The notes under the pieces: model-generated | Told to the model about the DNA's origin: nothing | Seen by the model: only the letters and a program-made list of their open reading frames with translations | Databases searched by the model: none | From: JAFAMS01 sp963715815 | Lineage (GTDB): Bacteria > Vulcanimicrobiota > Vulcanimicrobiia > Vulcanimicrobiales > Vulcanimicrobiaceae | DNA length: 64,000 nt | Direction: 5' to 3' | NCBI GenBank assembly: GCA_963715815.1 | Contig: OY970278.1 | Span: forward strand, 3,210,131 to 3,274,130 | In this document: piece by piece, positions 7,555 through 15,323 of the stretch | Layout: every line of letters begins with the position of its first letter | How positions within the stretch are numbered: the first letter of the stretch is position 1 | Position numbers and translations under genes: made by a program

Positions 7555-7915
7555 GCCGCTCGGATGCGATGCCCACTGCGCTCGCCCCTCTGCCTCTTGC
7601 TCTAGTACCCATTCCGGGCGTCGAGAAAGCGGCTGGGCACACCAACAAATATTATTTGCTACTTGTTTTGCACGGGCTTTACAAAGCGATATTTGTCGCG
7701 ATGCGCGAATTTACGAGCATCAAAAACACCATACGCCATATGACTTTTCGAACGTTACACAACATTAACTGAGTTAACTTTCATCGAACTCATTCTAAAT
7801 CACTTGGCGTGACGGCATGGACCCGCGTAGTGTGGGGGCTGCACTGGACGCTCGCTTGCGAGCACCCCGGCCGGATGCTCTAAAGAGCCTCCGCCCACTC
7901 ACACAAAGGAGAGAC
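7555..7915. other. Intergenic region between divergent hsp20-lon and the usher-like operon
   Basis: About 360 bases with no convincing gene. An open frame at 7569-7772 has no ribosome-binding site and no recognisable protein. The block 7640-7800 is distinctly AT-rich compared with its surroundings and should hold promoters for the downstream plus-strand operon. It contains a 13-base palindrome (7765-7777) and a weak TTAACT / TAAATC pair at 7774-7779 and 7796-7801 with 16-base spacing. The 5' leader after 7800 is GC-rich and can form a short hairpin (GCTCG-CTTG-CGAGC near 7850). I see no riboswitch consensus in it. Confidence 0.5.
7765..7777. promoter_or_regulatory. Palindrome TTAACT-G-AGTTAA, possible operator
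   Basis: A perfect 6-1-6 inverted repeat about 140 bases upstream of the first gene of the usher-like operon. It overlaps the candidate -35 at 7774. It is AT-rich inside a GC-rich genome and placed where a repressor or activator could control the operon. No cognate regulator is apparent nearby. Confidence 0.4.
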
Positions 7916-8497
7916 ATGCTTCGTCTGAATCGCGGTGGGCTCGCTAAACTCGGCCTCGCGCTCATCCCATCGGTCGCGCTCGCCTTCGGAACGCTCTGCG
8001 CTCCGGCAGCCGCCGCCTCCAATACCGCAAACGTTTCCGTCGCCGTCACGGCCGGCGTTCAAGCCACCATCGGCGTCAGCTACTCGGCCGGCAGCAACAT
8101 CAGCTGCAACGTCGGCGCATCGATCACGGGCTTCGTTGCCTGCACCAACACGGCGACTCTCGCCGGAACGTTCCGCAGCTCGAAGACCGATACGGGCGGA
8201 ACCTCCGTCTCGATCACGGCCGCATCGATCACCGGTACCGGCGGCGGCGTCATCCCTGCCACGGCATGGGAGATGACTTGCACCGGCGGCACGACCGGCA
8301 GTCCGACGAACCCCGGAACGCCCGGAACGCTCGCAACGACTGCCGCGCTCTCGACGTCGGCAACCGCCTGCCAATCGTGGAGCGGCGAAATCGTCGCCAA
8401 CTATAGCCTCGTCGTTGCGCTCTTGCTCGACGCGAGCCTCGTTCCGGCCGACACGTACGCCGCAACAAACTTCACGGCGACGGCAACCGCGAACTAA
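7916..8497 (+). CDS. Secreted pilin-like subunit A (4-Cys, paralogue of the 9296 gene)
   Basis: 193 residues from the ATG at 7916, which follows AAGGAGAG; an open frame 33 codons longer has no ribosome-binding site. A Sec signal peptide (hydrophobic L-A-L-I-P-S-V-A-L-A-F-G, then A-P-A-A-A) is followed by a low-complexity Thr/Ser/Ala/Gly beta-rich domain with four cysteines. The C-terminus Y-A-A-T-N-F-T-A-T-A-T-A-N is an alternating strand like those used by donor-strand-complemented pilins. It shares an order of motifs with the third gene: A-x-x-I-T-G-x-x-G-x-x-I-P-x-T-A, the late Cys and the closing strand. It is the first of four genes packed with 1-2 base gaps. I do not recognise a named family; pilin/coat-U-like is my reading. 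Confidence 0.75.
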   Translation: MLRLNRGGLAKLGLALIPSVALAFGTLCAPAAAASNTANVSVAVTAGVQATIGVSYSAGSNISCNVGASITGFVACTNTATLAGTFRSSKTDTGGTSVSITAASITGTGGGVIPATAWEMTCTGGTTGSPTNPGTPGTLATTAALSTSATACQSWSGEIVANYSLVVALLLDASLVPADTYAATNFTATATAN

Positions 8498-8499
8498 TA

Positions 8500-9294
8500 A
8501 TGCTCCGCAGCATTGCGAGCGCGATCATGGTCGCATTGATCGCTCTTGCACCTCTGGCGGCCGGGGCACAAACTGTGCCCGGCCTCCAGATATCGGTTCA
8601 ACCCCTGATCGTGCAGTTTGCAATCGCGCCCGGTCAACAAGCCAGCGCACGCGTTATCGTCAAAAACACGGGAACGCAAGCGGCACGCGTCAGCGCGAAC
8701 CAAATCGATTGGATTTCCAACGTCGACGGCTCGGTGAAAACCGGCAAACCCGGAATGTCCGGAGTCTCATCCGTCGACCCGTACCTTCACTTATCAGGTA
8801 ACGAATTCACGCTCGCTCCCGGTCAGACGCAAGAGATGACGTTGACGCTCGATCTTCCGTCAACGTTTCCGTCGGCGATCGGCGATCACTGGGGCGGCTA
8901 CTTCATCCGCGCGGCAAGTGCGGAGGGACCGGCCGGCTCGTTCGGTGTCGGCGCCAACATCCTCGTCTATGAGACCGTCGGCAGCGCGCACAAACATCTC
9001 AAGCTCACGAACCTGCGCGTCGAAGATGCCGGCAACGGAAACGTTCGCCTCATCGCGCGGATGTCCAATGACGGCGAGACCTATGTTCGTCCTCAAATTC
9101 ACTTACAGATCGCGCAAGCCGGACGCATCGTCCAGCAGCGCGACGACAGCACACCGGCGGTCTTCGCCGGAAGTCCTCGGCTATACACGCGCACGTTTTC
9201 GGGATTGACCCCGGGCAATTATTCGCTCGAGGTCACGATCGACTACGGCGGCAGCACGCTTGTGGCGGGGACGACTCAGTTTACGGTGCGATAG
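8500..9294 (+). CDS. PapD-like periplasmic chaperone (two Ig-like domains)
   Basis: 264 residues with a clear signal peptide ending A-A-G-A-Q. Domain 1 (about 27-150) has the chaperone pattern: A-P-G-Q-Q-A-S-A-R-V-I-V-K-N-T-G, then F-T-L-A-P-G-Q-T-Q-E-M-T-L-T and G-G-Y-F-I-R. Domain 2 (about 155-264) is a second beta-sandwich ending in an L-E-V-T-I-D-Y strand. This is the architecture of fimbrial chaperones and of related DUF916-type proteins. The likely role is to hold the two small subunits in the periplasm. It starts 2 bases after subunit A and stops 1 base before subunit B. Sequence identity to classical PapD is low, so the family call is structural pattern, not homology search. Confidence 0.72.
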   Translation: MLRSIASAIMVALIALAPLAAGAQTVPGLQISVQPLIVQFAIAPGQQASARVIVKNTGTQAARVSANQIDWISNVDGSVKTGKPGMSGVSSVDPYLHLSGNEFTLAPGQTQEMTLTLDLPSTFPSAIGDHWGGYFIRAASAEGPAGSFGVGANILVYETVGSAHKHLKLTNLRVEDAGNGNVRLIARMSNDGETYVRPQIHLQIAQAGRIVQQRDDSTPAVFAGSPRLYTRTFSGLTPGNYSLEVTIDYGGSTLVAGTTQFTVR

Positions 9295-9295
9295 C

Positions 9296-9805
9296 GTGCG
9301 CCGGCTGCTTGTCTCACTCTTTGCCGTAGCTTTCCTCTCAATCGCAGCGTTCGGACGTGCCGACGCGGCGGCCGGCAAGATTACCACGTTTACGAAGCTA
9401 TGCTCGGGGAGCATCGACTTCTCGGTCGTCGACATCACGCACTCTCAGCTTCCGGGCTCACAAAGCTGTTCGTTCACACTCGAAATCACGACGAGCGCGA
9501 ATCAAGGCTCGATCACGCTCGTCGCGCCGAAGATCACCGGATCGACGGGCGCGACGATTCCACAAACAGCTTTCTATGCGCTGTGCAGCGCAAGCTCGGA
9601 TCCCTCGGGGATCTTTTCGTCAAGCGGGACCGTGCATCTTAGTTCGAGCGCCGTAACGTGCGCAACGATCGCCTCAAGTGAGAAGAACAAGACGGTCACC
9701 TTCAGCGTTTCGCTATTCCTCGACGACACTGAGGACGCGACGGCATTCCCCGGCGATCCGGCGTACGTTGCGGCGAATCTCTCGGTCACGGCGGACGCAC
9801 CGTAA
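9296..9805 (+). CDS. Secreted pilin-like subunit B (4-Cys)
   Basis: 169 residues from GTG at 9296, one base after the chaperone stop. The signal peptide V-R-R-L-L-V-S-L-F-A-V-A-F-L is cleaved near A-D-A-A-A. The mature domain has four cysteines in the same order as subunit A. Shared motifs are A-P-K-I-T-G-S-T-G-A-T-I-P-Q-T-A-F-Y, the T-V-T-F-S-V-S-L-F-L-D-D strand and the final A-A-N-L-S-V-T-A-D-A-P strand. Two paralogous subunits bracketing a chaperone is the layout expected of a pilus or surface fibre with a major and a minor (tip or adaptor) subunit. Function is inferred from context only. Confidence 0.75.
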   Translation: MRRLLVSLFAVAFLSIAAFGRADAAAGKITTFTKLCSGSIDFSVVDITHSQLPGSQSCSFTLEITTSANQGSITLVAPKITGSTGATIPQTAFYALCSASSDPSGIFSSSGTVHLSSSAVTCATIASSEKNKTVTFSVSLFLDDTEDATAFPGDPAYVAANLSVTADAP

Positions 9806-9806
9806 G

Positions 9807-11948
9807 ATGCGCGCTCTCGCCGCTCTGCTTGCGCTTAGTATCGCGCTGCTCGGAAGCATCGCTCCGGCCGCGGCACAACCCAGCGCGAACCCCGTCGTAT
9901 GGGTCGACGACACGCAAATCGGCACGAACGCCATCGAACGCGACGCCGGTAAAGATCCGCTCGTCGCCTTGAGCGCTCTCGCGCACGCACTCGACTGGAA
10001 GGTCGTGCGCACGAGCAGCACCGCAGTTTTGATCGGGCACGACCGTCAGCTCACACTGACGATCGGATTGCGCACCGTCGGCGAGAACGGCGACCCGCAT
10101 GCCATGTTCGCGGAACCGCCGATCGACCGCAACGGGCAAATTTATCTTAGCGCGCACGACGCTGCGCGACTGTTCGGACTGAGTCTTACGACCGGCGGTA
10201 AGCTTATCTTTCATCGTCCGCGCGATCTTTCAAGCGATACGCAGATCAGCGAGATCCCCGCCTCGCCAACGCCGCATCCGACCGCTACGCCCCGCGTCAA
10301 TCGGACGAGTGGCAACGGCGGAGACGGCGCGACTGCAAATGCGGGGCGCGTTTTGCTTTCGCTCGATCGCGTCGGCTCGGCGAACGTGCTAAACATTCAA
10401 AGCGAAACGAACGGCTCGTTCCTTGCGACGCGGGTCAACTCGTCGGGCGTCAATCAAATCGGTCCGCCGGACGCAACCGTAATCGTCGGCGACGCAAAGC
10501 GTAACGCGAGCATCGGCTACATTAGCGATCCGCTGGCCGGATTAATCTTCGGCGGCGGCGTCTACGAAGGCATCGATCTTCACAACGGCAACGCGGGTCA
10601 CGATGCATTCATCGGACGGCGCCTCGACGACGGCTACTCGAGCTTCGGTACGGTGCTCTCCGATCCGCACGACGGAACGAGCGATACCCTCGACGTGCTC
10701 ATGCACGGCTCCTCATATGCGGAAATGCTGTTGCGGCGTTTCGCCGTCTGGCACGAGCCGTGGGGCGATTACACACGCGAGTTCATCATCGGCAGCCGCG
10801 GCTTCGGGATGGGATTCGGCGCGCGTACCCGCGGACGCACGTTCGTCGAAACTGCCATTACTTACGCGTCGCCCGGTTTACCGCTCGGGCCGAATGACGC
10901 GCCGATTCGCGTCGACCTCGGCCACCAGCTCAGCGACGCTACGACCGTCGTCGCCGGCTTCGAAGAGACACCACAGACGCCACTCGGTCCATTCATCGGT
11001 ATCTCGACGCACTCGCAGAATTTCGTCGCCGGAATCAGCGCGACGAATCACGAGATCTCGGGTTCGCTAGCCTACCACGCCGCGAACGCCGACCTGCAAG
11101 GCTACACCGTCCCCGGCGTTTCACGCGCAAGCGGAATCGAAGGCACCTACTACTTCCCGGCGATCACGATCGACGCGCAATCATACAACGCGCTCGGCGA
11201 TGCCGAATCGTACATTGAAGCTCGCACGAATCGACCGGGTCTAAATCTCGTCACGGGAGTCGGTTTGCCGAGCGGCGGTCACGCCGGTCCGATCGCGGGA
11301 TTATCGATTCCGGTAAGCCGCATGCTGTCGATCGAAGGTACGTTGCGTCCGTCGGCATCGGGTCCGTATCGCTTGCATCTCGGCGTCGCCGCTACGATCG
11401 GACGCCGCCACACATCGAGCGAACCAATGATTCCCGCGAACGTTCGCCTTGAAGGTCAAGCGACGCACGCCGTTCGTGTGTTCGTCGACGGAACCCCTGC
11501 CGGGACGCGCAGCACGTCGGCATTTACGATTCAAGTTACCAGAGGTACGCACACGTTCTCGGCCGAGAGCACCGACGGAAGCGAAGGTTCGCCCGACACT
11601 TCCGTCAACGTCGAAGCCCCGGGCGACACCGTTGCGCTCGCGCTCTTACCCGTGCACAGCGTACAAGGTCACGTGACGCTCGCGCCGACCGCGATCGTAC
11701 CGTCTGATTTCTCGCTCGCCGGGATCACGGTGCTGATCGAGCCTGGCAATATTGCCGTGCAAACGAACGCGGACGGAACGTTCTTTTTCCCGCGGCAACC
11801 GATTTCGCAAGATGCGACGATCTCGATCGACCCTGCGTCACTCCCGCGCGAGCTGAGCGCCGGACCCGTGCGCTCGCTCAGCGACAACGTGGAGCTGGCG
11901 ATTCTCCCGGGTCTGGGGATCGATCGTCACACGTTCCCGTCGCGCTAG
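9807..11948 (+). CDS. Usher-like outer-membrane protein with copper-amine-oxidase-N-like, barrel and C-terminal Ig-like domains
   Basis: 713 residues. Layout: a signal peptide (ends A-P-A-A-A-Q); a domain at about 27-135 resembling the Cu-amine-oxidase N-terminal fold (V-V-W-V-D-D-T-Q-I ... L-A-H-A-L-D-W-K-V); and a Pro/Thr/Gly linker around 150-175. A long run of Gly/aromatic alternating strands (about 180-560) looks like an outer-membrane barrel. After it come a PEGA-like domain (R-V-F-V-D-G-T-P-A-G) and a carboxypeptidase-regulatory-like domain (V-Q-T-N-A-D-G-T-F-F-F-P). N-domain, barrel, then two C-terminal beta-domains parallels FimD-type ushers, but no canonical usher motif is recognised. 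It is the last gene of the operon, one base after subunit B. It could instead be a barrel-anchored adhesin. Confidence 0.68.
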   Translation: MRALAALLALSIALLGSIAPAAAQPSANPVVWVDDTQIGTNAIERDAGKDPLVALSALAHALDWKVVRTSSTAVLIGHDRQLTLTIGLRTVGENGDPHAMFAEPPIDRNGQIYLSAHDAARLFGLSLTTGGKLIFHRPRDLSSDTQISEIPASPTPHPTATPRVNRTSGNGGDGATANAGRVLLSLDRVGSANVLNIQSETNGSFLATRVNSSGVNQIGPPDATVIVGDAKRNASIGYISDPLAGLIFGGGVYEGIDLHNGNAGHDAFIGRRLDDGYSSFGTVLSDPHDGTSDTLDVLMHGSSYAEMLLRRFAVWHEPWGDYTREFIIGSRGFGMGFGARTRGRTFVETAITYASPGLPLGPNDAPIRVDLGHQLSDATTVVAGFEETPQTPLGPFIGISTHSQNFVAGISATNHEISGSLAYHAANADLQGYTVPGVSRASGIEGTYYFPAITIDAQSYNALGDAESYIEARTNRPGLNLVTGVGLPSGGHAGPIAGLSIPVSRMLSIEGTLRPSASGPYRLHLGVAATIGRRHTSSEPMIPANVRLEGQATHAVRVFVDGTPAGTRSTSAFTIQVTRGTHTFSAESTDGSEGSPDTSVNVEAPGDTVALALLPVHSVQGHVTLAPTAIVPSDFSLAGITVLIEPGNIAVQTNADGTFFFPRQPISQDATISIDPASLPRELSAGPVRSLSDNVELAILPGLGIDRHTFPSR

Positions 11949-12854
11949 TTACTGTTGCTGTTGTTGCTGCAGGTAAAGTGCCTCAAGCTCGGTCTCACGC
12001 TCGGCGTCGTAAAGCTCGTCCATCGCAACGTTGACGGACATCGTGCTTTGCGCAAGGCCCTTGTACACGCCGCGAACCGGACTGACATCGCGATAGTCGC
12101 GACCGATGGCGATCTTCACGAAGTAGTCGTTAACCAGCTTTGCGTTCGTCGGATCGTATCCGACCCAGCCCAAGGGCGGAAGATACGCCTCGCACCATGC
12201 GTGCGAAGCCTCGGCGCCTAGCACCGAATCGGCTTGCCCGCTGAAGATGTAGCCGCTGACGTAGCGTGCGGGAATCGCGCTATCACGGCACAGTGCGATC
12301 AGTACGTGCGCGAAGTCCTGACAGACCCCGGCGCGCAAGCGAACCGATTCCGCAACGGTCGTGCGCACGGTGGTTGCGCGCTTGACGTATTCGAAATTCT
12401 CTTTGATGTACGTTCCCGCGTGAACGTACCACGCCAGAAGGTCTTCCGATGGCTCGCCGATGTCGTTGGAAAGCGCGCTCAGATCGGGACCGAACTCGAT
12501 CAGGGGGCTCGGCTGCAAGTAATCGTAGAGCGAGACGAGCTGCGCGTCGGCAAGCAGCGCGCGCCGCGATGCGTCCGCCGAGGTTTGCGCGGCATTTTCC
12601 GAGCGCGCGGTCACGACCGTCGAACGCGTCGAGATGACGAGCAGCGGATGTTCCGGAATAACGGAAAAATGGTGGACGCGGTTGCCGAAGCGGTCGTTAT
12701 ACGCGAATACCTTTGCGCGCGGAACGCTGCTGAGGTCGAACTGCGTGCAATATTGCTCGACGTCGCTGAACGGCTGCAAATGACAGACCGTATAGCTCTC
12801 GTGAATCGGTTCCGCGTATCGGTACGTTGTTTGATGACGAATCGTGAACTGCAC
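11949..12854 (-). CDS. Transglutaminase-like cysteine protease family protein
   Basis: 301 residues: the bacterial transglutaminase N-terminal beta-domain (residues about 1-85) and a transglutaminase core with Cys in R-A-G-V-C-Q-D-F-A-H, His in S-H-A-W-C-E-A-Y-L-P and Asp in Y-D-P-T-N. It is cytoplasmic; no signal peptide. It ends in six glutamines from a CAG/CAA run. It follows the alpha-E gene by 6 bases and converges exactly with the usher-like gene (no gap). In many genomes this trio (ATP-grasp, alpha-E, transglutaminase) is conserved and was predicted to build or process a small peptide through amide-bond ligation. Confidence 0.9.
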   Translation of the reverse strand: MQFTIRHQTTYRYAEPIHESYTVCHLQPFSDVEQYCTQFDLSSVPRAKVFAYNDRFGNRVHHFSVIPEHPLLVISTRSTVVTARSENAAQTSADASRRALLADAQLVSLYDYLQPSPLIEFGPDLSALSNDIGEPSEDLLAWYVHAGTYIKENFEYVKRATTVRTTVAESVRLRAGVCQDFAHVLIALCRDSAIPARYVSGYIFSGQADSVLGAEASHAWCEAYLPPLGWVGYDPTNAKLVNDYFVKIAIGRDYRDVSPVRGVYKGLAQSTMSVNVAMDELYDAERETELEALYLQQQQQQ

Positions 12855-12860
12855 TCCGGT

Positions 12861-13793
12861 CTACACCGCTACCGGAATGCGGGGGAAATAAATCCGCTCG
12901 ACCGCCGACGAAAGCTCGTCGAGCCGGCGGCAGATGACCTGCGCAAACGTTGCGACGCCTTCGCTTGCAATCTCGCCGGCGTGCGCAAAATCGAGCATCG
13001 CGAGCAGACGTCCTAAGACGCGCTCCGCGTCATTGCTGAAGGTACCGGCCAGCGTCCCCGAAACACGGTGCAGCGAGCCGTCGACTTCGCGCAACGCGTA
13101 GCGTACGGAACGCGGGAACGTTGCGTCGAGCAAGAGAAACGCGATCACGCGATCCGGCTCGGGCACCGAGTGCGGGACGCGCGCGAACGGCTCGCTCGCG
13201 CAGCACATCTGCAAGACGGTTTGCACTTCGGCGGCGAGGTCGCTCCCGGCTTGAGCGCGCAGGACGCGACTCGTGACGTAGGCGCGTTCGAAGTGTTGGC
13301 CCATGTGTAAGAAATCCCACAGCTCATCGCGGACGAGCGTCGCATCGATGATCCCACCGAGTGCTTGTGCGACGTCACGCACGTGCCGGAGAAACGACGA
13401 CGGCCCTTCACGCGCCAACGTCTTCGGCGATGAGGCTTCGGTGAACAGATAGAGCCCGTTTATCGCTTCCCACATCTCGCTGGAAAGCTCCGAGCGAACG
13501 TAAAGCGCGTTCGAGCGCGCGATCTGAATGCACGAAACAATCGACGTGCGATTTTCACGCGAATACGTGCAATAGTGCAGCGCCGTCGCCGGAACGCTTG
13601 CTTCCGGGATGAGGTCCAAATCGGTCTGCATGCCTGCCACGTCCAGCACGACTTTCCAGTGCCGCAGTGACTCGCGACCGCTGTAGCGATCCATCGTGCG
13701 CGAATAGTTGACGTCGAGAATGCGCGCCAGCGTCTCGGCGCGCTCGAGATTCCGGCTCAGCCACCACAGCGATTGTGCGACACGGCTCAACAC
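12861..13793 (-). CDS. Alpha-E domain protein
   Basis: 310 residues, all-helical, beginning L-S-R-V-A-Q-S-L-W-W-L-S-R-N-L-E-R-A-E, the diagnostic N-terminus of the alpha-E (formerly DUF403) family. The GTG start lies 1 base after the TAA of the ATP-grasp gene. Function is unproven; constant association with circularly permuted ATP-grasp enzymes and transglutaminases suggests it is a partner in a peptide-ligation pathway. Confidence 0.92.
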   Translation of the reverse strand: MLSRVAQSLWWLSRNLERAETLARILDVNYSRTMDRYSGRESLRHWKVVLDVAGMQTDLDLIPEASVPATALHYCTYSRENRTSIVSCIQIARSNALYVRSELSSEMWEAINGLYLFTEASSPKTLAREGPSSFLRHVRDVAQALGGIIDATLVRDELWDFLHMGQHFERAYVTSRVLRAQAGSDLAAEVQTVLQMCCASEPFARVPHSVPEPDRVIAFLLLDATFPRSVRYALREVDGSLHRVSGTLAGTFSNDAERVLGRLLAMLDFAHAGEIASEGVATFAQVICRRLDELSSAVERIYFPRIPVAV

Positions 13794-13794
13794 G

Positions 13795-15246
13795 TTAAGA
13801 GCCCCCCAAAATCCAGGTGTCCTTGCTGCCGCCGCCTTGCGACGAATTCACGACCAGCGAGCCGGACTCGAGCGCAACGCGCGTGAGCGCGGCCGGCGGA
13901 CAATCGATCCTGCGACCATATAAGACGAAGGGCCGTAAATCGATTCGGCGCGGTGCAATGTCGTTCTCGATCAAAGTCGGGTGCGAGGAGAGCTCGATGA
14001 CCGGCTGCGCGATGAAGTCACGCGGATGCGCTTCGATTGCTGCCGCGAAGACTTCACGTTCGGCTTGCGTCGATGCGGGTCCGATCAACATCCCGTAGCC
14101 GCCGGATGCCGCGGTGCGCTTGACGACGAGGCTCTCGAGATTTTGAACGACGTGCTGGCGCTGGCTCGCCACCGTAAGATCGAACGTGTGCACGTTCGGC
14201 AGCAACGGCTCCTCGTCCAAGTAAAAGCGGATCATCTCCGGGACATGCGGATAAACCGCCTTATCATCGGCGACGCCCGTACCGACGGCGTTTGCGAGCG
14301 TGACATTCCCGGCGCGATACGAATCGAAAATGCCGGCCGCACCGAGCGCTGAGTCGGGACGGAAATACAAGGGATCCAAAAAGTCGTCGTCGATCCGGCG
14401 ATAGATGACGTCGACGCGCGCCAGACCTTTCGTTGTCTTCATATAGACGAAGTTGTCATGGACAACGAGATCTTGACCCTCGACCAGCTCGACGCCCATC
14501 CGGCGCGCGAGCAAGGCGTGCTCGAAATACGCGGAATTGTGGATACCGGGCGTCAAGATCACGATTGTCGGGTCGTCGATCCCGGCCGGCGCCACGTTCG
14601 TGAGCGTCTCGCGCAAGCGCGCGGGATAGTCGTCGACCGGGCGCGGCGTATAATCACGGAAGAACTGCGGAAATGTACGCTTGAGGATCTCGCGATTTTC
14701 GAGAACGTACGCGATCCCGGAGGGCGTACGCAGATTGTCTTCGAGCACGAGATACTCGCCGGAGCCGTCCCGGATCAAATCGATCCCCGAGACGTGAATG
14801 TAGACGCCGCCTTGCGGCTCGAGCCCGATCATCTCGCGTGTGTAGAATTTCGACGAGAAGACGATCTCGGCGGGAATCTTGCGCGCGAAGACGATGCGCT
14901 GCTCGTGATAGATATCGTAAAGGAAGGCGTTCAGCGCACGAACTCGCTGTTCGATTCCGGCTGCGATATGCGCCCATTCGTTTGCGGGGATGATGCGCGG
15001 CAGCGGGTCGAACGGCAGTACGCGCTCCGTTCCGCGTGCATCCGAATAGACCGTGAAGGTGACGCCGCGCTGCAAGAGCGCCGAATCGATTTGCGCGAGC
15101 CGATTACCGATATCGGCGTCGGCGATCGCCGACAGCGACTGCGCCAGCGCACCGTAGTGGCCGCGTGGATGCCCGCGTTCATCCGCGAACTCATCGAAGA
15201 CCCCGGAAAGACCTTGCATGCCGCCACGGGCGTTCGTGCAGCCCAT
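13795..15246 (-). CDS. Circularly permuted type 2 ATP-grasp protein (DUF404/DUF407)
   Basis: 483 residues. Recognisable blocks are F-D-P-L-P-R-I-I-P, F-Y-T-R-E-M-I-G-L-E-P, Y-L-V-L-E-D-N-L-R-T-P-S-G-I-A-Y, V-I-L-T-P-G, and the C-terminal L-V-V-K-R-T-A-A-S-G-G-Y-G-M and R-P-F-V-L-Y-G. The order of ATP-grasp subdomains is permuted relative to classical enzymes. Expected to form amide bonds with ATP, probably with glutamate-like substrates; the product is unknown. It is the first gene of a three-gene operon with the alpha-E and transglutaminase genes and is divergent from the aminotransferase operon across about 77 bases. Confidence 0.92.
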   Translation of the reverse strand: MGCTNARGGMQGLSGVFDEFADERGHPRGHYGALAQSLSAIADADIGNRLAQIDSALLQRGVTFTVYSDARGTERVLPFDPLPRIIPANEWAHIAAGIEQRVRALNAFLYDIYHEQRIVFARKIPAEIVFSSKFYTREMIGLEPQGGVYIHVSGIDLIRDGSGEYLVLEDNLRTPSGIAYVLENREILKRTFPQFFRDYTPRPVDDYPARLRETLTNVAPAGIDDPTIVILTPGIHNSAYFEHALLARRMGVELVEGQDLVVHDNFVYMKTTKGLARVDVIYRRIDDDFLDPLYFRPDSALGAAGIFDSYRAGNVTLANAVGTGVADDKAVYPHVPEMIRFYLDEEPLLPNVHTFDLTVASQRQHVVQNLESLVVKRTAASGGYGMLIGPASTQAEREVFAAAIEAHPRDFIAQPVIELSSHPTLIENDIAPRRIDLRPFVLYGRRIDCPPAALTRVALESGSLVVNSSQGGGSKDTWILGGS

Positions 15247-15323
15247 CGCCAGGCGCTTTGGCCTAACGTCCAGGAGAGTGGGCCGGGCCTGCGGAGGCGA
15301 AGTTGTGGCGTCCGGAGGTCTCC

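Noticed and set aside
7569..7772. 67-residue plus-strand open frame in the hsp20 to usher-like operon gap
   Set aside because: No ribosome-binding site, no family resemblance, and it lies in the AT-rich promoter region.
7800..7915. GEMM-type (cyclic-di-GMP) riboswitch in the leader of the pilin-like operon
   Set aside because: The A-C-G-C-A-A-A-G-C-C and G-G-U-A-G-G-U-A-G-C blocks are not present; only a simple hairpin is.
11949..11975. CAG-rich microsatellite as a phase-variation tract in the transglutaminase gene
   Set aside because: Only six glutamine codons with mixed third bases at the very C-terminus; triplet slippage would not shift the frame.
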